Positions 17,892 to 27,143 of a stretch of 37,594 nt of DNA are shown piece after piece. The notes under the pieces were generated by a model. The model saw only the letters and a list, made by a program, of their open reading frames with translations. It was not told the origin of the DNA and did no database searches. The position numbers and the translations under genes are program-made. The first letter of the stretch is position 1, and each line of letters begins with the position of its first letter. This DNA comes from Nitrospira sp. (lineage in GTDB: Bacteria; Nitrospirota; Nitrospiria; Nitrospirales; Nitrospiraceae), in NCBI GenBank assembly GCA_005116955.1, contig SWDI01000005.1, forward strand, positions 572,319 through 609,912. Reading direction: 5' to 3'.

Positions 17892-17896
17892 TGTGC

Positions 17897-19417
17897 TTAG
17901 GCTTTGGCTCCGTACCCCATCTTCTGCTTGAAGGTCGTGATGATCTCTTTCACGCGACCGCCAACCTTGTCGTCGATCTTGCCGATGGTAGTGACTTCTT
18001 TTTTCAGTTCAGCATGGTTCTGCTGAACATAGTGCAGGAAGTCCGCTTCGAACTGCAGCACCTTGTCGACAGGCACGTCGTCGAGAAATCCGTTAACACC
18101 CGCATAGATCGAGAGCACTTGATCGGCGACCGGCATCGGCTTGTACTGCCCCTGCTTCAACAGCTCGACCATGCGCGCGCCACGCGCCAGCTGCATTTGT
18201 GTGGCCTTGTCGAGTTCGCTGCCAAATTGGGCGAACGCCGCCATTTCGCGATATTGGGCCAAGTCCAGCCGAAGCGTACCGGCCACTTGCTTCATCGTCT
18301 TGATCTGCGCCGATCCGCCGACGCGGGAGACCGATAGTCCGACGTTAATGGCTGGGCGGATACCGGAATAGAACAAATCACTGCCGAGGTAGATCTGGCC
18401 GTCCGTAATTGAAATGACGTTCGTCGGAATGTAGGCCGACACGTCGCCCGCTTGCGTTTCAATGATTGGCAACGCCGTAAGGCTTCCTCCGCCGAGCTTT
18501 TCGCTCAGCTTGGCGGCCCGCTCCAACAACCGCGAATGGAGATAGAACACGTCGCCGGGATAGGCTTCGCGTCCCGGGGGGCGACGAAGCAAGAGCGAGA
18601 GCTCACGATAGGCGACGGCATGTTTGGACAAATCGTCATAGACAATCAACGCATGCTTCCCGTTATCGCGGAAATACTCGCCGATCGCGGCACCGGCGAA
18701 GGGCGCCAAGAACTGCATAGGAGCGGGATCGCTGGCGCTGGCCGACACGACCATGCTGTATTCCATCGCATGACTCTCTTCGAGGGTCTTGACGACACGC
18801 GCGACGGTCGACCGCTTTTGGCCGATGGCGACGTAGATACAAAATACGCCGAGGCCCTTTTGATTGATGATCGTATCGACCGCGATAGCCGTCTTGCCGG
18901 TCTGGCGGTCTCCGATGATCAGCTCGCGCTGTCCACGCCCGATGGGGATCATGGCATCGATGGCCTTGATGCCGGTCTGCAACGGTTCCCGCACCGATTG
19001 GCGGGTATTGACGCCAGGAGCCACCATCTCAATGCGTGAAGAGAGCGTCGACTTGATGGCGCCTTTGCCATCAATCGGCTGGCCGATTGCGTTCACTACA
19101 CGGCCGATCAACGCCTCACCCACCGGAATTTCCGCGATGCGGCCGGTGCGCTTGACAGGATCGCCTTCTTTGACCCCGACCGAGTCGCCCATTAACACGG
19201 CACCGACATTGTCTTCTTCCAGGTTCAACGCAATGCCATACAGTCCACCTGGGAATTCGAGCATCTCACCGGCCATGGCTCCGTCGAGGCCATAGACCTT
19301 GGCAATACCGTCGCCCACCTGGATGACGGACCCCGTTTCCTTGACATCGACCTGCTTGTCGAAGCCTTTGATCTTCTCTTTAATAATCGCACTGATTTCT
19401 TCTGCCCTGATCTGCAT
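17897..19417 (-). CDS. atpA: F1-ATP synthase alpha subunit
   Basis: A 506-residue non-catalytic nucleotide-binding subunit. P-loop G-D-R-Q-T-G-K-T at 169-176, then the conserved arginine-finger region ([10 protein letters not shown]). ATG 19417 has AAGGAG upstream and follows atpH by nine bases. Confidence 0.98.
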   Translation of the reverse strand: MQIRAEEISAIIKEKIKGFDKQVDVKETGSVIQVGDGIAKVYGLDGAMAGEMLEFPGGLYGIALNLEEDNVGAVLMGDSVGVKEGDPVKRTGRIAEIPVGEALIGRVVNAIGQPIDGKGAIKSTLSSRIEMVAPGVNTRQSVREPLQTGIKAIDAMIPIGRGQRELIIGDRQTGKTAIAVDTIINQKGLGVFCIYVAIGQKRSTVARVVKTLEESHAMEYSMVVSASASDPAPMQFLAPFAGAAIGEYFRDNGKHALIVYDDLSKHAVAYRELSLLLRRPPGREAYPGDVFYLHSRLLERAAKLSEKLGGGSLTALPIIETQAGDVSAYIPTNVISITDGQIYLGSDLFYSGIRPAINVGLSVSRVGGSAQIKTMKQVAGTLRLDLAQYREMAAFAQFGSELDKATQMQLARGARMVELLKQGQYKPMPVADQVLSIYAGVNGFLDDVPVDKVLQFEADFLHYVQQNHAELKKEVTTIGKIDDKVGGRVKEIITTFKQKMGYGAKA

Positions 19418-19426
19418 GGCTACTCC

Positions 19427-19966
19427 TTATTCTCGCGTCAACAGGACTTGCAAATCGCGCAAGCGACCTTGGACGGTGCTGTCGACTACTTTGCTACCGA
19501 TCTGAATCTGCAAGCCGGCGAGGTGACTGGCATCGGTCTGAAATGTGACATCGACGTCGCGCTTCAACGTGTCACGGAGGCGCGTCCTGATTCGATCTTG
19601 TTCCGCCGGCGGAAGAGCCGTCGCGGAAGACACGGTCACCGGCTGCGTTCGCTTTAATTGATCAACCAACTTGCCGAAGGCGTCGGCGATTTCCGGCAGA
19701 AATCCCACCCGATTTTTCTTCACCAATTGACCCAGGAATGCTTTACCGGCTGGAGGGCACCCCAGCTTCTCGCCGAGTGCGGTCAGGACGGCAATTTTCT
19801 CCTCCACCCCGAACGCAGGTGACGCCACCACATGACGAAGATGGGCGGATTCCTTCATGGCCAGACCGAGGTCAGTAAGTGTCCCCCGCGTGGCTTCGAT
19901 GGTTGAATGATCGAGGAGCTCGAAGAGGGCCTGGGCGTAACGTCGCGCAACTGTTGTCTTAATCAC
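19427..19966 (-). CDS. atpH: F1-ATP synthase delta subunit
   Basis: A 179-residue delta (OSCP) subunit with the family start A-R-R-Y-A-Q-A-L-F-E-L and helical N-terminal domain; it links F1 to the b-subunit stalk. The start is GTG 19966. It is the first gene of the operon here: upstream lies a divergent unrelated gene, so atpB, atpE and atpF must be elsewhere. Confidence 0.95.
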   Translation of the reverse strand: MIKTTVARRYAQALFELLDHSTIEATRGTLTDLGLAMKESAHLRHVVASPAFGVEEKIAVLTALGEKLGCPPAGKAFLGQLVKKNRVGFLPEIADAFGKLVDQLKRTQPVTVSSATALPPAEQDRIRTRLRDTLKRDVDVTFQTDASHLAGLQIQIGSKVVDSTVQGRLRDLQVLLTRE

Positions 19967-20215
19967 CGTTTAGCATCCACATGCGTTATTTTGACAAACC
20001 TAAAGATTTCGTGCGAGGCACGAAGCAGAGCGCGAAAATTAGCACTGAGACCTATGAGCTGTCAATACGCGACAGGCACGGGCGGACAAGTTACTCGTCA
20101 ACACAGTCAGGCGAGGAATACGGTGTATACTGGACGTCGATCGGCGGCGTACGCCCGGTTCCTCAAGCAATCCCACTCACACCAGGGTTCGATAACGAGT
20201 GGGCGGAGGTGAGCC

Positions 20216-21298
20216 ATGCGAAAACAATTGACCTTATCGACCCTCGCACTCTGTCTCGTTCTGAGCCTGATGCCCTCATCTGCCTCTGCCTACCGTGAAT
20301 ACTTTACGCCAGAGCAAAAGAATCGGCTGGGAAAAATTCAGACCGTGTTAGTCGATGTCCTCACCATCACGGATAAGGGCGGAGTGGATGCTGGCGCCTT
20401 AGCCGAGGTCGTCGCCCAGCGTCTGACTGAAGCCGGGTATGCAACCGTTCGCGATCCGGCCAACCCTCACGATGTCGTCTTTCGCGTGAAATGCGAGCAA
20501 CGTAAAACCTGGGAAGGCACGACGGCCACGGGAGGAGATGCCGACCTGCCCGACGCCCCATCGCGCCTCTGGAAGGGGCCTGCCTGCCAGCTGACCTACC
20601 TGCTCGGCGGGATGAAGATCAAATGGCAGAAAGAAGTACGCACGGAGTTCGAAGATGCCGTGGCGGCCGCACAGGCGGCCCACGTCGCTGATCCCGGCCT
20701 GTATGCAATGACCAAGTTGCAGGAAGCGCTCGCCACGTACGACTTTCCACTCCTTCTCGCGGCGGAATGGGGCCATGCCGATCGGCTCCTCACCATGCTC
20801 GACTCCCCGGATGTCAGTCAGGCCCGGAAGATCAAAATCATGTCATTGCTTGGTGAGATGCAGGCTGACGAAGCCCTGCCCAAGTTGAAAGAAGCGCTGA
20901 AAAATAGGGATCTGGCTAAGCAGGCCATTCTCTCCATGGGCAATCTCGGCAAAGACGGCATTCCATTGCTCGTCGACTTGATGAATACCTCGCCTCAGCT
21001 GGAAATTCAGGCAGCGGCTGCCAAAGGGCTTGGGCAGATCGGCGGCATCAACGGTGATGCGTCTGTCGTGCTGCCGCTGCTGGCAAAACTTCAAGATTCA
21101 AAGACCGACTGGACGGTCCTCACGGAAGTGGCCTGGGCGCTAGGCAAAATTCCCGATAAGCGATCGATCCAACCACTGTATGATCTCGACAAAAAGCTGC
21201 AGGCCATCCGTGATCCTGACAACGTGATCCTCAAGAAGCTCAAGGAAGCCGTCTTCTGGTCGATCAAACAATGCGATACGTGGGATCAATTTAGTTGA
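20216..21298 (+). CDS. Exported HEAT-repeat protein
   Basis: A 360-residue protein with a signal peptide (M-R-K-Q-L-T..., cleavage near S-A-S-A), an N-terminal alpha/beta domain (about 26-170) with two cysteines, and HEAT/PBS-like helical repeats from about 190 to 320 (A-L-P-K-L-K-E-A-L, A-A-A-K-G-L-G-Q-I, V-A-W-A-L-G-K-I). Such repeats form protein-binding solenoids, so a periplasmic scaffold is likely. ATG 20216 has GGAGG directly upstream. The 249-base gap to atpH holds no gene. Confidence 0.8.
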   Translation: MRKQLTLSTLALCLVLSLMPSSASAYREYFTPEQKNRLGKIQTVLVDVLTITDKGGVDAGALAEVVAQRLTEAGYATVRDPANPHDVVFRVKCEQRKTWEGTTATGGDADLPDAPSRLWKGPACQLTYLLGGMKIKWQKEVRTEFEDAVAAAQAAHVADPGLYAMTKLQEALATYDFPLLLAAEWGHADRLLTMLDSPDVSQARKIKIMSLLGEMQADEALPKLKEALKNRDLAKQAILSMGNLGKDGIPLLVDLMNTSPQLEIQAAAAKGLGQIGGINGDASVVLPLLAKLQDSKTDWTVLTEVAWALGKIPDKRSIQPLYDLDKKLQAIRDPDNVILKKLKEAVFWSIKQCDTWDQFS

Positions 21299-21462
21299 TG
21301 GGGGAGGCGCGCTCTATCGGTAAGCTTGGTGACTGTACCTACCGTCAGCTAGTACTGCGAGAGCAGTTTAGAGAGTGTGCGTTCATTTATTATGCCTGTC
21401 CCCGCTTTACAACCCGTGCCTTCCATTTAATGGCAACTCCACCAATTCATGACGCCACCCTC

Positions 21463-21491
21463 TTGCCAATGTCCTAAATTTGAGACATACT
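21463..21491 (+). promoter_or_regulatory. Promoter of the toxin-antitoxin pair
   Basis: TTGCCA (21463-21468) and CATACT (21486-21491) are 17 bases apart. Transcription would start about six bases later, at or next to the GTG (21498) that begins the toxin, suggesting a leaderless message. No Shine-Dalgarno site precedes that GTG. Confidence 0.45.
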
Positions 21492-21497
21492 CCATAT

Positions 21498-21830
21498 GTG
21501 AAGTCGATCACCTTTCACCCGAAAGCCCTGGCATTTATCCGTGACCAGTCGCCGGCGCTCAAGCGGGAAATCGGTGAGGCACTGCGGGATCTGCAGAAAG
21601 GCATCAGCATTGGGCTCCCGCTCAGCAGACCAATGCCTTCAGTCGCAACAGGAGCGTATGAGCTCAGAGTGCGAAGCGCGACAACGACGGTGCGAGTATT
21701 CTACTTTGTTAAACTGGCCAACACGATTCTGGTGTTTCATGGGTTTCAGAAGAAGACGCAGAAAACACCGGCCCACGAACTTGCACTCGGCCAACAGCGT
21801 TTACAGGAGATGATAGATGGCAACGACTAG
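21498..21830 (+). CDS. HigB/Gp49-like toxin (RelE superfamily)
   Basis: A 110-residue protein of the phage Gp49-like (DUF891) branch of RelE-type toxins: basic, with the closing strands Y-E-L-R-V-R..., V-R-V-F-Y-F and I-L-V-F-H-G-F-Q-K-K-T-Q-K-T-P followed by an A-x-x-R-L-Q-E-M helix. Members cleave mRNA at the ribosome. The GTG at 21498 gives the usual family N-terminus; the TTG at 21480 would add six residues inside the promoter. It overlaps the antitoxin gene by 14 bases. Confidence 0.85.
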   Translation: MKSITFHPKALAFIRDQSPALKREIGEALRDLQKGISIGLPLSRPMPSVATGAYELRVRSATTTVRVFYFVKLANTILVFHGFQKKTQKTPAHELALGQQRLQEMIDGND

Positions 21831-22128
21831 ATCCAGCAAACGAGTGACGGTTCGATCAGCCAAAGATCTGGGGCATGCGCTGGGCTTGTCCGCGGCGGAT
21901 ACCGCTGAAATGGAATTTCGGTCGGAACTCACCGTCGCCCTGGCCAAAATCATTCAAGCCGGTCGGCTGACCCATCTCGCGATTGCAAAGAGTGCCGGAA
22001 CATCACGAACACGGGTGACGGCGATTGCGAATGGGAATACCCACGGGGTCTCGACCGATGTGCTGATTCGGGTCCTGGCCGCAACCGGTCATCGGGCAGA
22101 AGTCCGGGTCAAAAAGGCAGCAGCCTAA
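21817..22128 (+). CDS. HigA-like XRE-family antitoxin
   Basis: A 103-residue helix-turn-helix protein (HTH about 45-93: L-T-H-L-A-I-A-K-S-A-G-T-S-R-T-R-V) with a basic tail. It should neutralise the upstream toxin and repress the promoter. Toxin-first order with overlapping genes is characteristic of HigBA. Downstream, 22129-22412 holds no gene I can support. Confidence 0.85.
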   Translation: MATTRSSKRVTVRSAKDLGHALGLSAADTAEMEFRSELTVALAKIIQAGRLTHLAIAKSAGTSRTRVTAIANGNTHGVSTDVLIRVLAATGHRAEVRVKKAAA

Positions 22129-22412
22129 TCCGATCATCTGCCGATGAAAGGACGCAACAAGCTCGCCGCCATTCCGGCGGAGTGGATCGAAGTAGTCCTG
22201 CCGGCGGCCTTCAAGCAGGACATTCCCGCAGCCCCACCGGCTGAACTCAATCAACCGCCACCGACCTCCTCTACCTCGTACCCTTACCGGTCCAAGGAAA
22301 AATTCATCGCAGCGACACTCACCTTCAGCTTCCCGCTTTGTGTAGTCTTGCTTTCTACTCACCAGAGGGGTAGGACATTGGCCATCCAATCTACTAGCCG
22401 GAGCAGGACTTC

Positions 22413-23693
22413 ATGTCAGAACCAACGATTACCTGTCCAAACTGCAAGACTGAAATCAAGTTAACTGAATCCCTCGCCGCTCCCTTGATCGAGTCAACTC
22501 GTCGCGACTACGAGAAGCGGCTGGCGCTGAAAGACACGGACATTGCCAGGAAAGAAGAGTCTCTACGCGAGCGGGAGGAAGCGGTCTCGAAGGCTAAGCA
22601 GGCCATCGACGATCAGGTTGCCGAAAAGCTCACAGCGGAACGAGCGAAGATTATCAGCGAGGAATCCAAGAAGGCCAAACTCGCCCTGCAATCGGATATC
22701 GACCAGAAAGCACGAGAACTCGCAGAACTTCAAGATGTCCTCACTCAACGAGACGTCAAACTTGCCGAGGCTCAGAAGGCACAGGCCGATCTCATCCGAC
22801 AAAAGCGCGAACTTGACGATGCTAAGCGTGAGCTAGAACTCACGGTCGAAAAGCGTGTCCAAGATGGGCTTTCCGTCACCCGCGAGCAGGCCAAGAAGGA
22901 AGCCGAGGAAGGCCTGAAGCTCAAGGTGATGGAGAAGGAGCAAACCATCGCCTCCATGCAGACCCAGATCGAGGAACTCAAACGCAGAGCCGAACAGGGC
23001 TCGCAGCAGCTCCAGGGCGAAGTCCAGGAGTTGGAGCTGGAAGCCTTGCTACGGGCAAAGTTCCCCAGGGACACAATCGAACCTGTGCCTAAAGGTGAGT
23101 TCGGCGGGGATGCACTCCAGCGAGTCATGGGGCCTCTCGGTCAAGTCTGTGGAACCATCTTATGGGAGTCTAAGCGAACGAAAAATTGGAGTGACGGTTG
23201 GTTGGTCAAACTCCGTGACGATCAGCGAACGGCGAAAGCAGACATTGCTATTATCGTCAGTCAGACTCTTCCCAAGGACGTTGAGTCTTTTGATCTGGTT
23301 GATGGAATTTGGGTGACGAACGCAAAGTCGGTGTTCTCCTTGGCAGTTGCTCTCCGCCATTCCTTAATCGAACTCGCCTCGGCTCGACAAGCCTTAGAAG
23401 GACAGCAGACAAAAACCGAAATGGTCTATCAGTATCTCACCGGCCCCCGGTTCCGCCATCGCGTTGAAGCCATCGTCGAGGCCTTCTCTTCGATGCAGGA
23501 GGATCTAGACAGAGAAAAAAAGGCCATAACCAAGCAATGGGCCAAGCGCGAAGAGCAAATCGAGCGCGTAATGGGTGCGACGGCGGGCATGTATGGCGAT
23601 CTGCAAGGAATAGCCGGAAAGTCAATCCAAGAAATCGAGGGATTGGAGCTGAAAGCCTTGGAGATCGATCCAACAAGACGCTTGTTCGAATAG
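22413..23693 (+). CDS. DUF2130 coiled-coil protein with a PD-(D/E)xK-like nuclease core
   Basis: A 426-residue protein. C8-x2-C11 at the N-terminus looks like half a zinc ribbon. About 30-205 is a long charged coiled coil. About 205-345 is the DUF2130 core, where E208/E210, D233 and E252-S-K254 in W-E-S-K, followed by D-D-Q near 269-271, line up like a PD-(D/E)xK nuclease site. A second short coil and an L-E-x-K-A-L-E tail end it. DUF2130 has no settled function; the nuclease reading is mine. The next gene, an ABC ATPase with a zinc hook, starts 63 bases later on the same strand. ATG 22413 has AGGA upstream. Confidence 0.8.
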   Translation: MSEPTITCPNCKTEIKLTESLAAPLIESTRRDYEKRLALKDTDIARKEESLREREEAVSKAKQAIDDQVAEKLTAERAKIISEESKKAKLALQSDIDQKARELAELQDVLTQRDVKLAEAQKAQADLIRQKRELDDAKRELELTVEKRVQDGLSVTREQAKKEAEEGLKLKVMEKEQTIASMQTQIEELKRRAEQGSQQLQGEVQELELEALLRAKFPRDTIEPVPKGEFGGDALQRVMGPLGQVCGTILWESKRTKNWSDGWLVKLRDDQRTAKADIAIIVSQTLPKDVESFDLVDGIWVTNAKSVFSLAVALRHSLIELASARQALEGQQTKTEMVYQYLTGPRFRHRVEAIVEAFSSMQEDLDREKKAITKQWAKREEQIERVMGATAGMYGDLQGIAGKSIQEIEGLELKALEIDPTRRLFE

Positions 23694-23756
23694 TCAAAAG
23701 ATCACCAGATCAGCGATCCCCGATTGCCAACGGAGAAGGGGATTCGAGGAGACGAC

Positions 23757-26039
23757 ATGCTTGAGCGGATCGAGGAGATCCAGGGCATAGGCTTGTTACA
23801 CGCGGCGAACGGCAAGCCACACAAATATCTTAGGACGACGCTCATCTATGCTGACAACGGACGGGGTAAATCTACACTGGCCACTGTGTTGCGATCATTA
23901 TCCACTGGCGACGCATCCTTAATTTTGAATCGCAAGACAGTCGACGGAACCTTACCCCCTCAAGCAGTGCTGCAGTTTGCAAACGGCCACAAGGTTACCT
24001 TTTCCCGAAACGTTTGGTCCGAACTACGTCCAGAACTGTTGGTCTTCGACTCTGCCTTCATCGAACGGAATGTGCATTCCGGCTCAGTGATCAATACGGG
24101 ACACCGAAAGAACCTTCTTGAATTTGCACTTGGCGAGCCGGCAGTTGCCGCACGCGGCGCAGTTGACCAGGCAACGGCGACAGCAAAGGCAGCAACAGAC
24201 AAGGTACAAGAGATCATCGGTCAGCTCTCTGGACACCATCCCGGCTTGTCGTTGGTTGAGTTTGAAAAGCTTCCAAGCGCGCCCGACGCTGACGGGCAGA
24301 TAGCAGCACTACAAAAGCGCCTCATTGACGCAGGCAATGTTGCCGCGATCATCGCGAAGCCGATGCCAAAGCAGGTCCCAGAACCTACCTTTGATTTAGC
24401 GAGGTTGTTTGAAGGGCTTAGAAGTTCCCTCAAAGATGTACATGCGGATGCAGAACAGGTCGTCAAGCAGCATGGTCGAAAGATTGGAGGCAATGGCGCG
24501 GAAGCCTGGTTAAGCCAAGGGCAACAGTACGAAGGCGACAATACATGTCCGTACTGTGGCCAAGGCACGAAGGACAATGACCTAATTCGAGCGTACCAGA
24601 CTCATTTTAACGCCGCTTATGCGGCGCTGAAAAAAGAGGTTGTAGACCTACACGCCACTGTCGTCGCAGGCACCGATGCAGCCATCATCGATGCGTTTTC
24701 TCAAGGTATTTTCACTGCTAAGGCGCAAGCAGCAGCATGGAGTGAACTGGTACAAACAAAGCCCATCGAATTCGTCGATGCACCAGCACGTTCGGCACTC
24801 GCTGAACTCCAGGAGCTAGTTCTCGATCTAGCTCGACGCAAACAGGCCTCGCCCGCCGAGCCGATTGGCACTGCTTCAGATTTGGAAAAGGCGAGGTCTT
24901 TGTGGCAGCAGATGCTCGCACCCATGCAGTCCGCAAACGAGATCGTGAAGGATGCCTCTGCGTTAATTACGGCATACCAGGGGCAGCTTGCCACTGACAG
25001 TGCGCAGCAGTTACAGGAACAGATCGAGCGGCTTCAAGCGTGTAAGCGCAGACATGATTCAGTCGTAGTTGGTCTGTTCGACCAGCTCGTTACATTGCGC
25101 GCTGATGCGGCCAGCGCGGAAATTACTAAAACAACGGAACGCGACAAGCTAGACGCACTGATGGCGACGACGTTGCAGCAATACGAGACAACGATCAACG
25201 CGCTTCTAAAGAATTTTGGCGCCTCGTTTAGCATAAAGGGAATGACCGCAAACTTTAGAGGCGCAGGCCCACGAACCGAATACGGTCTGGTATTGCGAGG
25301 CAAAGACGTTGCTTTGGAAGGTGCCCCACCATCATTTGCCACAACCTTGAGCGAAGGTGACAAGCGCACCTTAGCCTTCGCCTTCTTCATCGCCAGCACG
25401 CTCGCCGACACCACATTAGCCAACCGGATCGTCGTTGTTGACGATCCGATGTGTAGTTTGGATCTAAATCGGAAGCACCACACGAAGTCAGTGCTGAAGA
25501 ATTTGCGATCTAAGGCTGAGCAACTTATCGTCCTCGCGCATGATCCGTACTTCATTCGTGACCTACGAGACGCGATGTGCAAGGATGATCCTGCGACTCC
25601 AATTGCCATTTTCCAACTCGCCCTCGCCGCAAACAATTACACAGACTTTTCATCTTTCGATGTAGACAAAGAGTGTGAGTCTGCCTATTTTCAGCACCAT
25701 CGTCTGTTAAACGAATTCACCGAAGGGAGCGCAGCGGATTCGCGGATGGTCGCAAAGACAATCCGGCCAATGCTTGAAGGATATCTTCATCGCAGATTCC
25801 CCGGTCTTATTCCGAAATCGTTGATGTTTGGCCAAGTAGTCGCATTGATCCGCGATGCGCCACCTTCTAGCCCTTTGACTTACGCACAAAATCTCGTTGT
25901 CGCACTGAACGAGATCAATGAATATGCCGGCCAGTTTCACCATGACGACCCAAGCACCGCTCAAATAGCCATTGTATCTAACGAGCTAAAGACAATCGTT
26001 GATAGGTCTCTAGGACTGGTTCATCGGGGAACGCCGTGA
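23757..26039 (+). CDS. PrrC/RloC-like ABC ATPase with CxxC zinc hook (AAA_13)
   Basis: A 760-residue protein. Walker A A-D-N-G-R-G-K-S-T at 32-40; coiled-coil arms at about 135-200 and 380-475; a C-P-Y-C hook at 264-267; ABC signature L-S-E-G-D-K-R at 531-537; Walker B I-V-V-V-D-D-P at 558-564; H-loop H595. This is AAA_13 architecture as in the anticodon nucleases PrrC and RloC; the CxxC hook points to RloC. In the C-terminal domain R670-x3-E674 and H728/H729 resemble the Arg-x3-Glu...His triad reported for PrrC. tRNA cleavage is inference. ATG 23757 is chosen for its GAGGAG site. Partner gene: DUF2130 just upstream. Confidence 0.85.
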   Translation: MLERIEEIQGIGLLHAANGKPHKYLRTTLIYADNGRGKSTLATVLRSLSTGDASLILNRKTVDGTLPPQAVLQFANGHKVTFSRNVWSELRPELLVFDSAFIERNVHSGSVINTGHRKNLLEFALGEPAVAARGAVDQATATAKAATDKVQEIIGQLSGHHPGLSLVEFEKLPSAPDADGQIAALQKRLIDAGNVAAIIAKPMPKQVPEPTFDLARLFEGLRSSLKDVHADAEQVVKQHGRKIGGNGAEAWLSQGQQYEGDNTCPYCGQGTKDNDLIRAYQTHFNAAYAALKKEVVDLHATVVAGTDAAIIDAFSQGIFTAKAQAAAWSELVQTKPIEFVDAPARSALAELQELVLDLARRKQASPAEPIGTASDLEKARSLWQQMLAPMQSANEIVKDASALITAYQGQLATDSAQQLQEQIERLQACKRRHDSVVVGLFDQLVTLRADAASAEITKTTERDKLDALMATTLQQYETTINALLKNFGASFSIKGMTANFRGAGPRTEYGLVLRGKDVALEGAPPSFATTLSEGDKRTLAFAFFIASTLADTTLANRIVVVDDPMCSLDLNRKHHTKSVLKNLRSKAEQLIVLAHDPYFIRDLRDAMCKDDPATPIAIFQLALAANNYTDFSSFDVDKECESAYFQHHRLLNEFTEGSAADSRMVAKTIRPMLEGYLHRRFPGLIPKSLMFGQVVALIRDAPPSSPLTYAQNLVVALNEINEYAGQFHHDDPSTAQIAIVSNELKTIVDRSLGLVHRGTP

Positions 26040-26100
26040 CATAAGCATTGCGCACAGCAAGAGGTATCTTCGCATACGAACTTCGTCTCGGGCATAGCCC

Positions 26101-26544
26101 ATGACTGAAAATTATCATCTCCACCGCTTCCTCCACGCCCAAGAGGGCGTCTATGACACAGTCCTTGCTGAGCTTCGATCCGGGGAAAAGTCCAGCCACT
26201 GGATCTGGTTTATCTTTCCGCAGATCACCGGTCTTGGTCAGAGTAGCATGGCGCAGCAATTCGCCATTACCTCACTCGACGAAGCCAAGTCCTACCTGCA
26301 ACACCCAATCCTAGGCCCCAGGCTCAGGGCCTGTACGCAGATTGTGCTCGACGTGAACGGTCGCAGCGCTGAAGAGATTTTCGGATATCCCGACCATCTC
26401 AAATTCCGGTCCTGCATGACCTTGTTTCTGACCGCTGCCACCGACAACGCCCTCTTCAACAACGCCCTGCTCAAATACTTCGACGGCAAGCCGGACCACC
26501 TGACGCTGGATCTCCTGGCCCAGCACAACATGCCACGGTGCTAG
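26101..26544 (+). CDS. DUF1810 family protein, copy 1
   Basis: A 147-residue soluble protein with the family's H-R-F-L-x-A-Q start, S-H-W-I-W-F-I-F-P-Q motif (about 32-41) and A-L-L-K-Y-F-D-G-K-P-D-x-x-T-L-D end. The function is unknown. It is about 76% identical (my hand count, 110 of 144 positions) to copy 2 at 28901-29335 and shares long nucleotide blocks with it. Confidence 0.85.
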   Translation: MTENYHLHRFLHAQEGVYDTVLAELRSGEKSSHWIWFIFPQITGLGQSSMAQQFAITSLDEAKSYLQHPILGPRLRACTQIVLDVNGRSAEEIFGYPDHLKFRSCMTLFLTAATDNALFNNALLKYFDGKPDHLTLDLLAQHNMPRC

Positions 26545-26610
26545 GCCCCCTTTCGGGCTGACCCACCCCACTCATTACGTTCAACCCCGTTTGTCGCGAT
26601 CGGCGTGATG

Positions 26611-26901
26611 CTAGGAGGCTTTGGCGGGTTTGTGATGCAACTCGGCCTGAACACGTTCGAGCACGAAGAGCTTGAGCAGTGTCTGATACGGGACGTCGCG
26701 TTTGTTTGCGATCGTCTTGAGTTGATCCAAGAGGGATTTTGGCAGGCGGAGCGAAATTGTCTCGGTGGACGGCTTCAACCGGGGAAACACCATCCGACGA
26801 CTCTTGGAGTAGTCGACATACTCCGTTGAGTCGTGTGACGCCCAAAACTCAGCTTCCTGCTTCTCACTCTTGAACGTCGGTCTTTTTTTGAGTTTGGTCA
26901 C
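26611..26901 (-). CDS. CopG-type (BrnA-like) antitoxin
   Basis: A 96-residue ribbon-helix-helix antitoxin of the BrnA type: F-K-S-E-x-Q-E-A-E-F-W-x-x-H-D-S-T-E-Y near 10-28, then P-S-T-E-T-I-S-L-R-L-P-K-S-L-L-D-Q-L-K and V-P-Y-Q-T-L-L-K. It should bind DNA as a dimer. The GTG start (26901) lies inside the end of a decayed BrnT toxin gene, which is the normal overlap of such pairs. The antitoxin thus survives without its toxin. Confidence 0.85.
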   Translation of the reverse strand: MTKLKKRPTFKSEKQEAEFWASHDSTEYVDYSKSRRMVFPRLKPSTETISLRLPKSLLDQLKTIANKRDVPYQTLLKLFVLERVQAELHHKPAKAS

Positions 26902-27025
26902 GATACGTCCTCCGCTCCTTGGGACTCATATCTCTGGCTGAAATAATGCGGATGCGCCGTCGACGGGGGGAAGGAGATCAGTCCCCAAAGCTCCGCGTGG
27001 AAACCCCAGCACGGGTAACTTCTTC
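26864..27025 (-). pseudogene. Decayed BrnT (DUF497) toxin remnant
   Basis: Reading from about 26977 to the TGA at 26864-26866, the frame gives R-R-R-I-R-I-I-S-A-R-D-M-S-P-K-E-R-R-T-Y-R, the signature C-terminal end of DUF497/BrnT toxins. Upstream an in-frame TGA (26978-26980) breaks it, and the sequence beyond (…G-V-S-T-R-S-F-G-D) only faintly resembles the BrnT middle, suggesting an internal deletion. No intact N-terminus was found. Confidence 0.65.
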
Positions 27026-27143
27026 AGCATCGTAATCGCGCTTCAGAAGACGGCTCACGTCAAATTACGCGTAACGGCAACGGCCAGCTGAAGGAGCACT
27101 GGCTCATCTCACAGCCTACTCGACTTCTACAACTTGGCCTTGC

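Noticed and set aside
19981-20298. Open frame upstream of the HEAT-repeat gene
   Set aside because: It overlaps the well-marked start of the HEAT-repeat gene in another frame and has no domain.
22144-22464. Open frame between the HigA-like gene and DUF2130
   Set aside because: Proline-rich, no recognised domain, weak start, and it would run about 50 bases into the DUF2130 gene.
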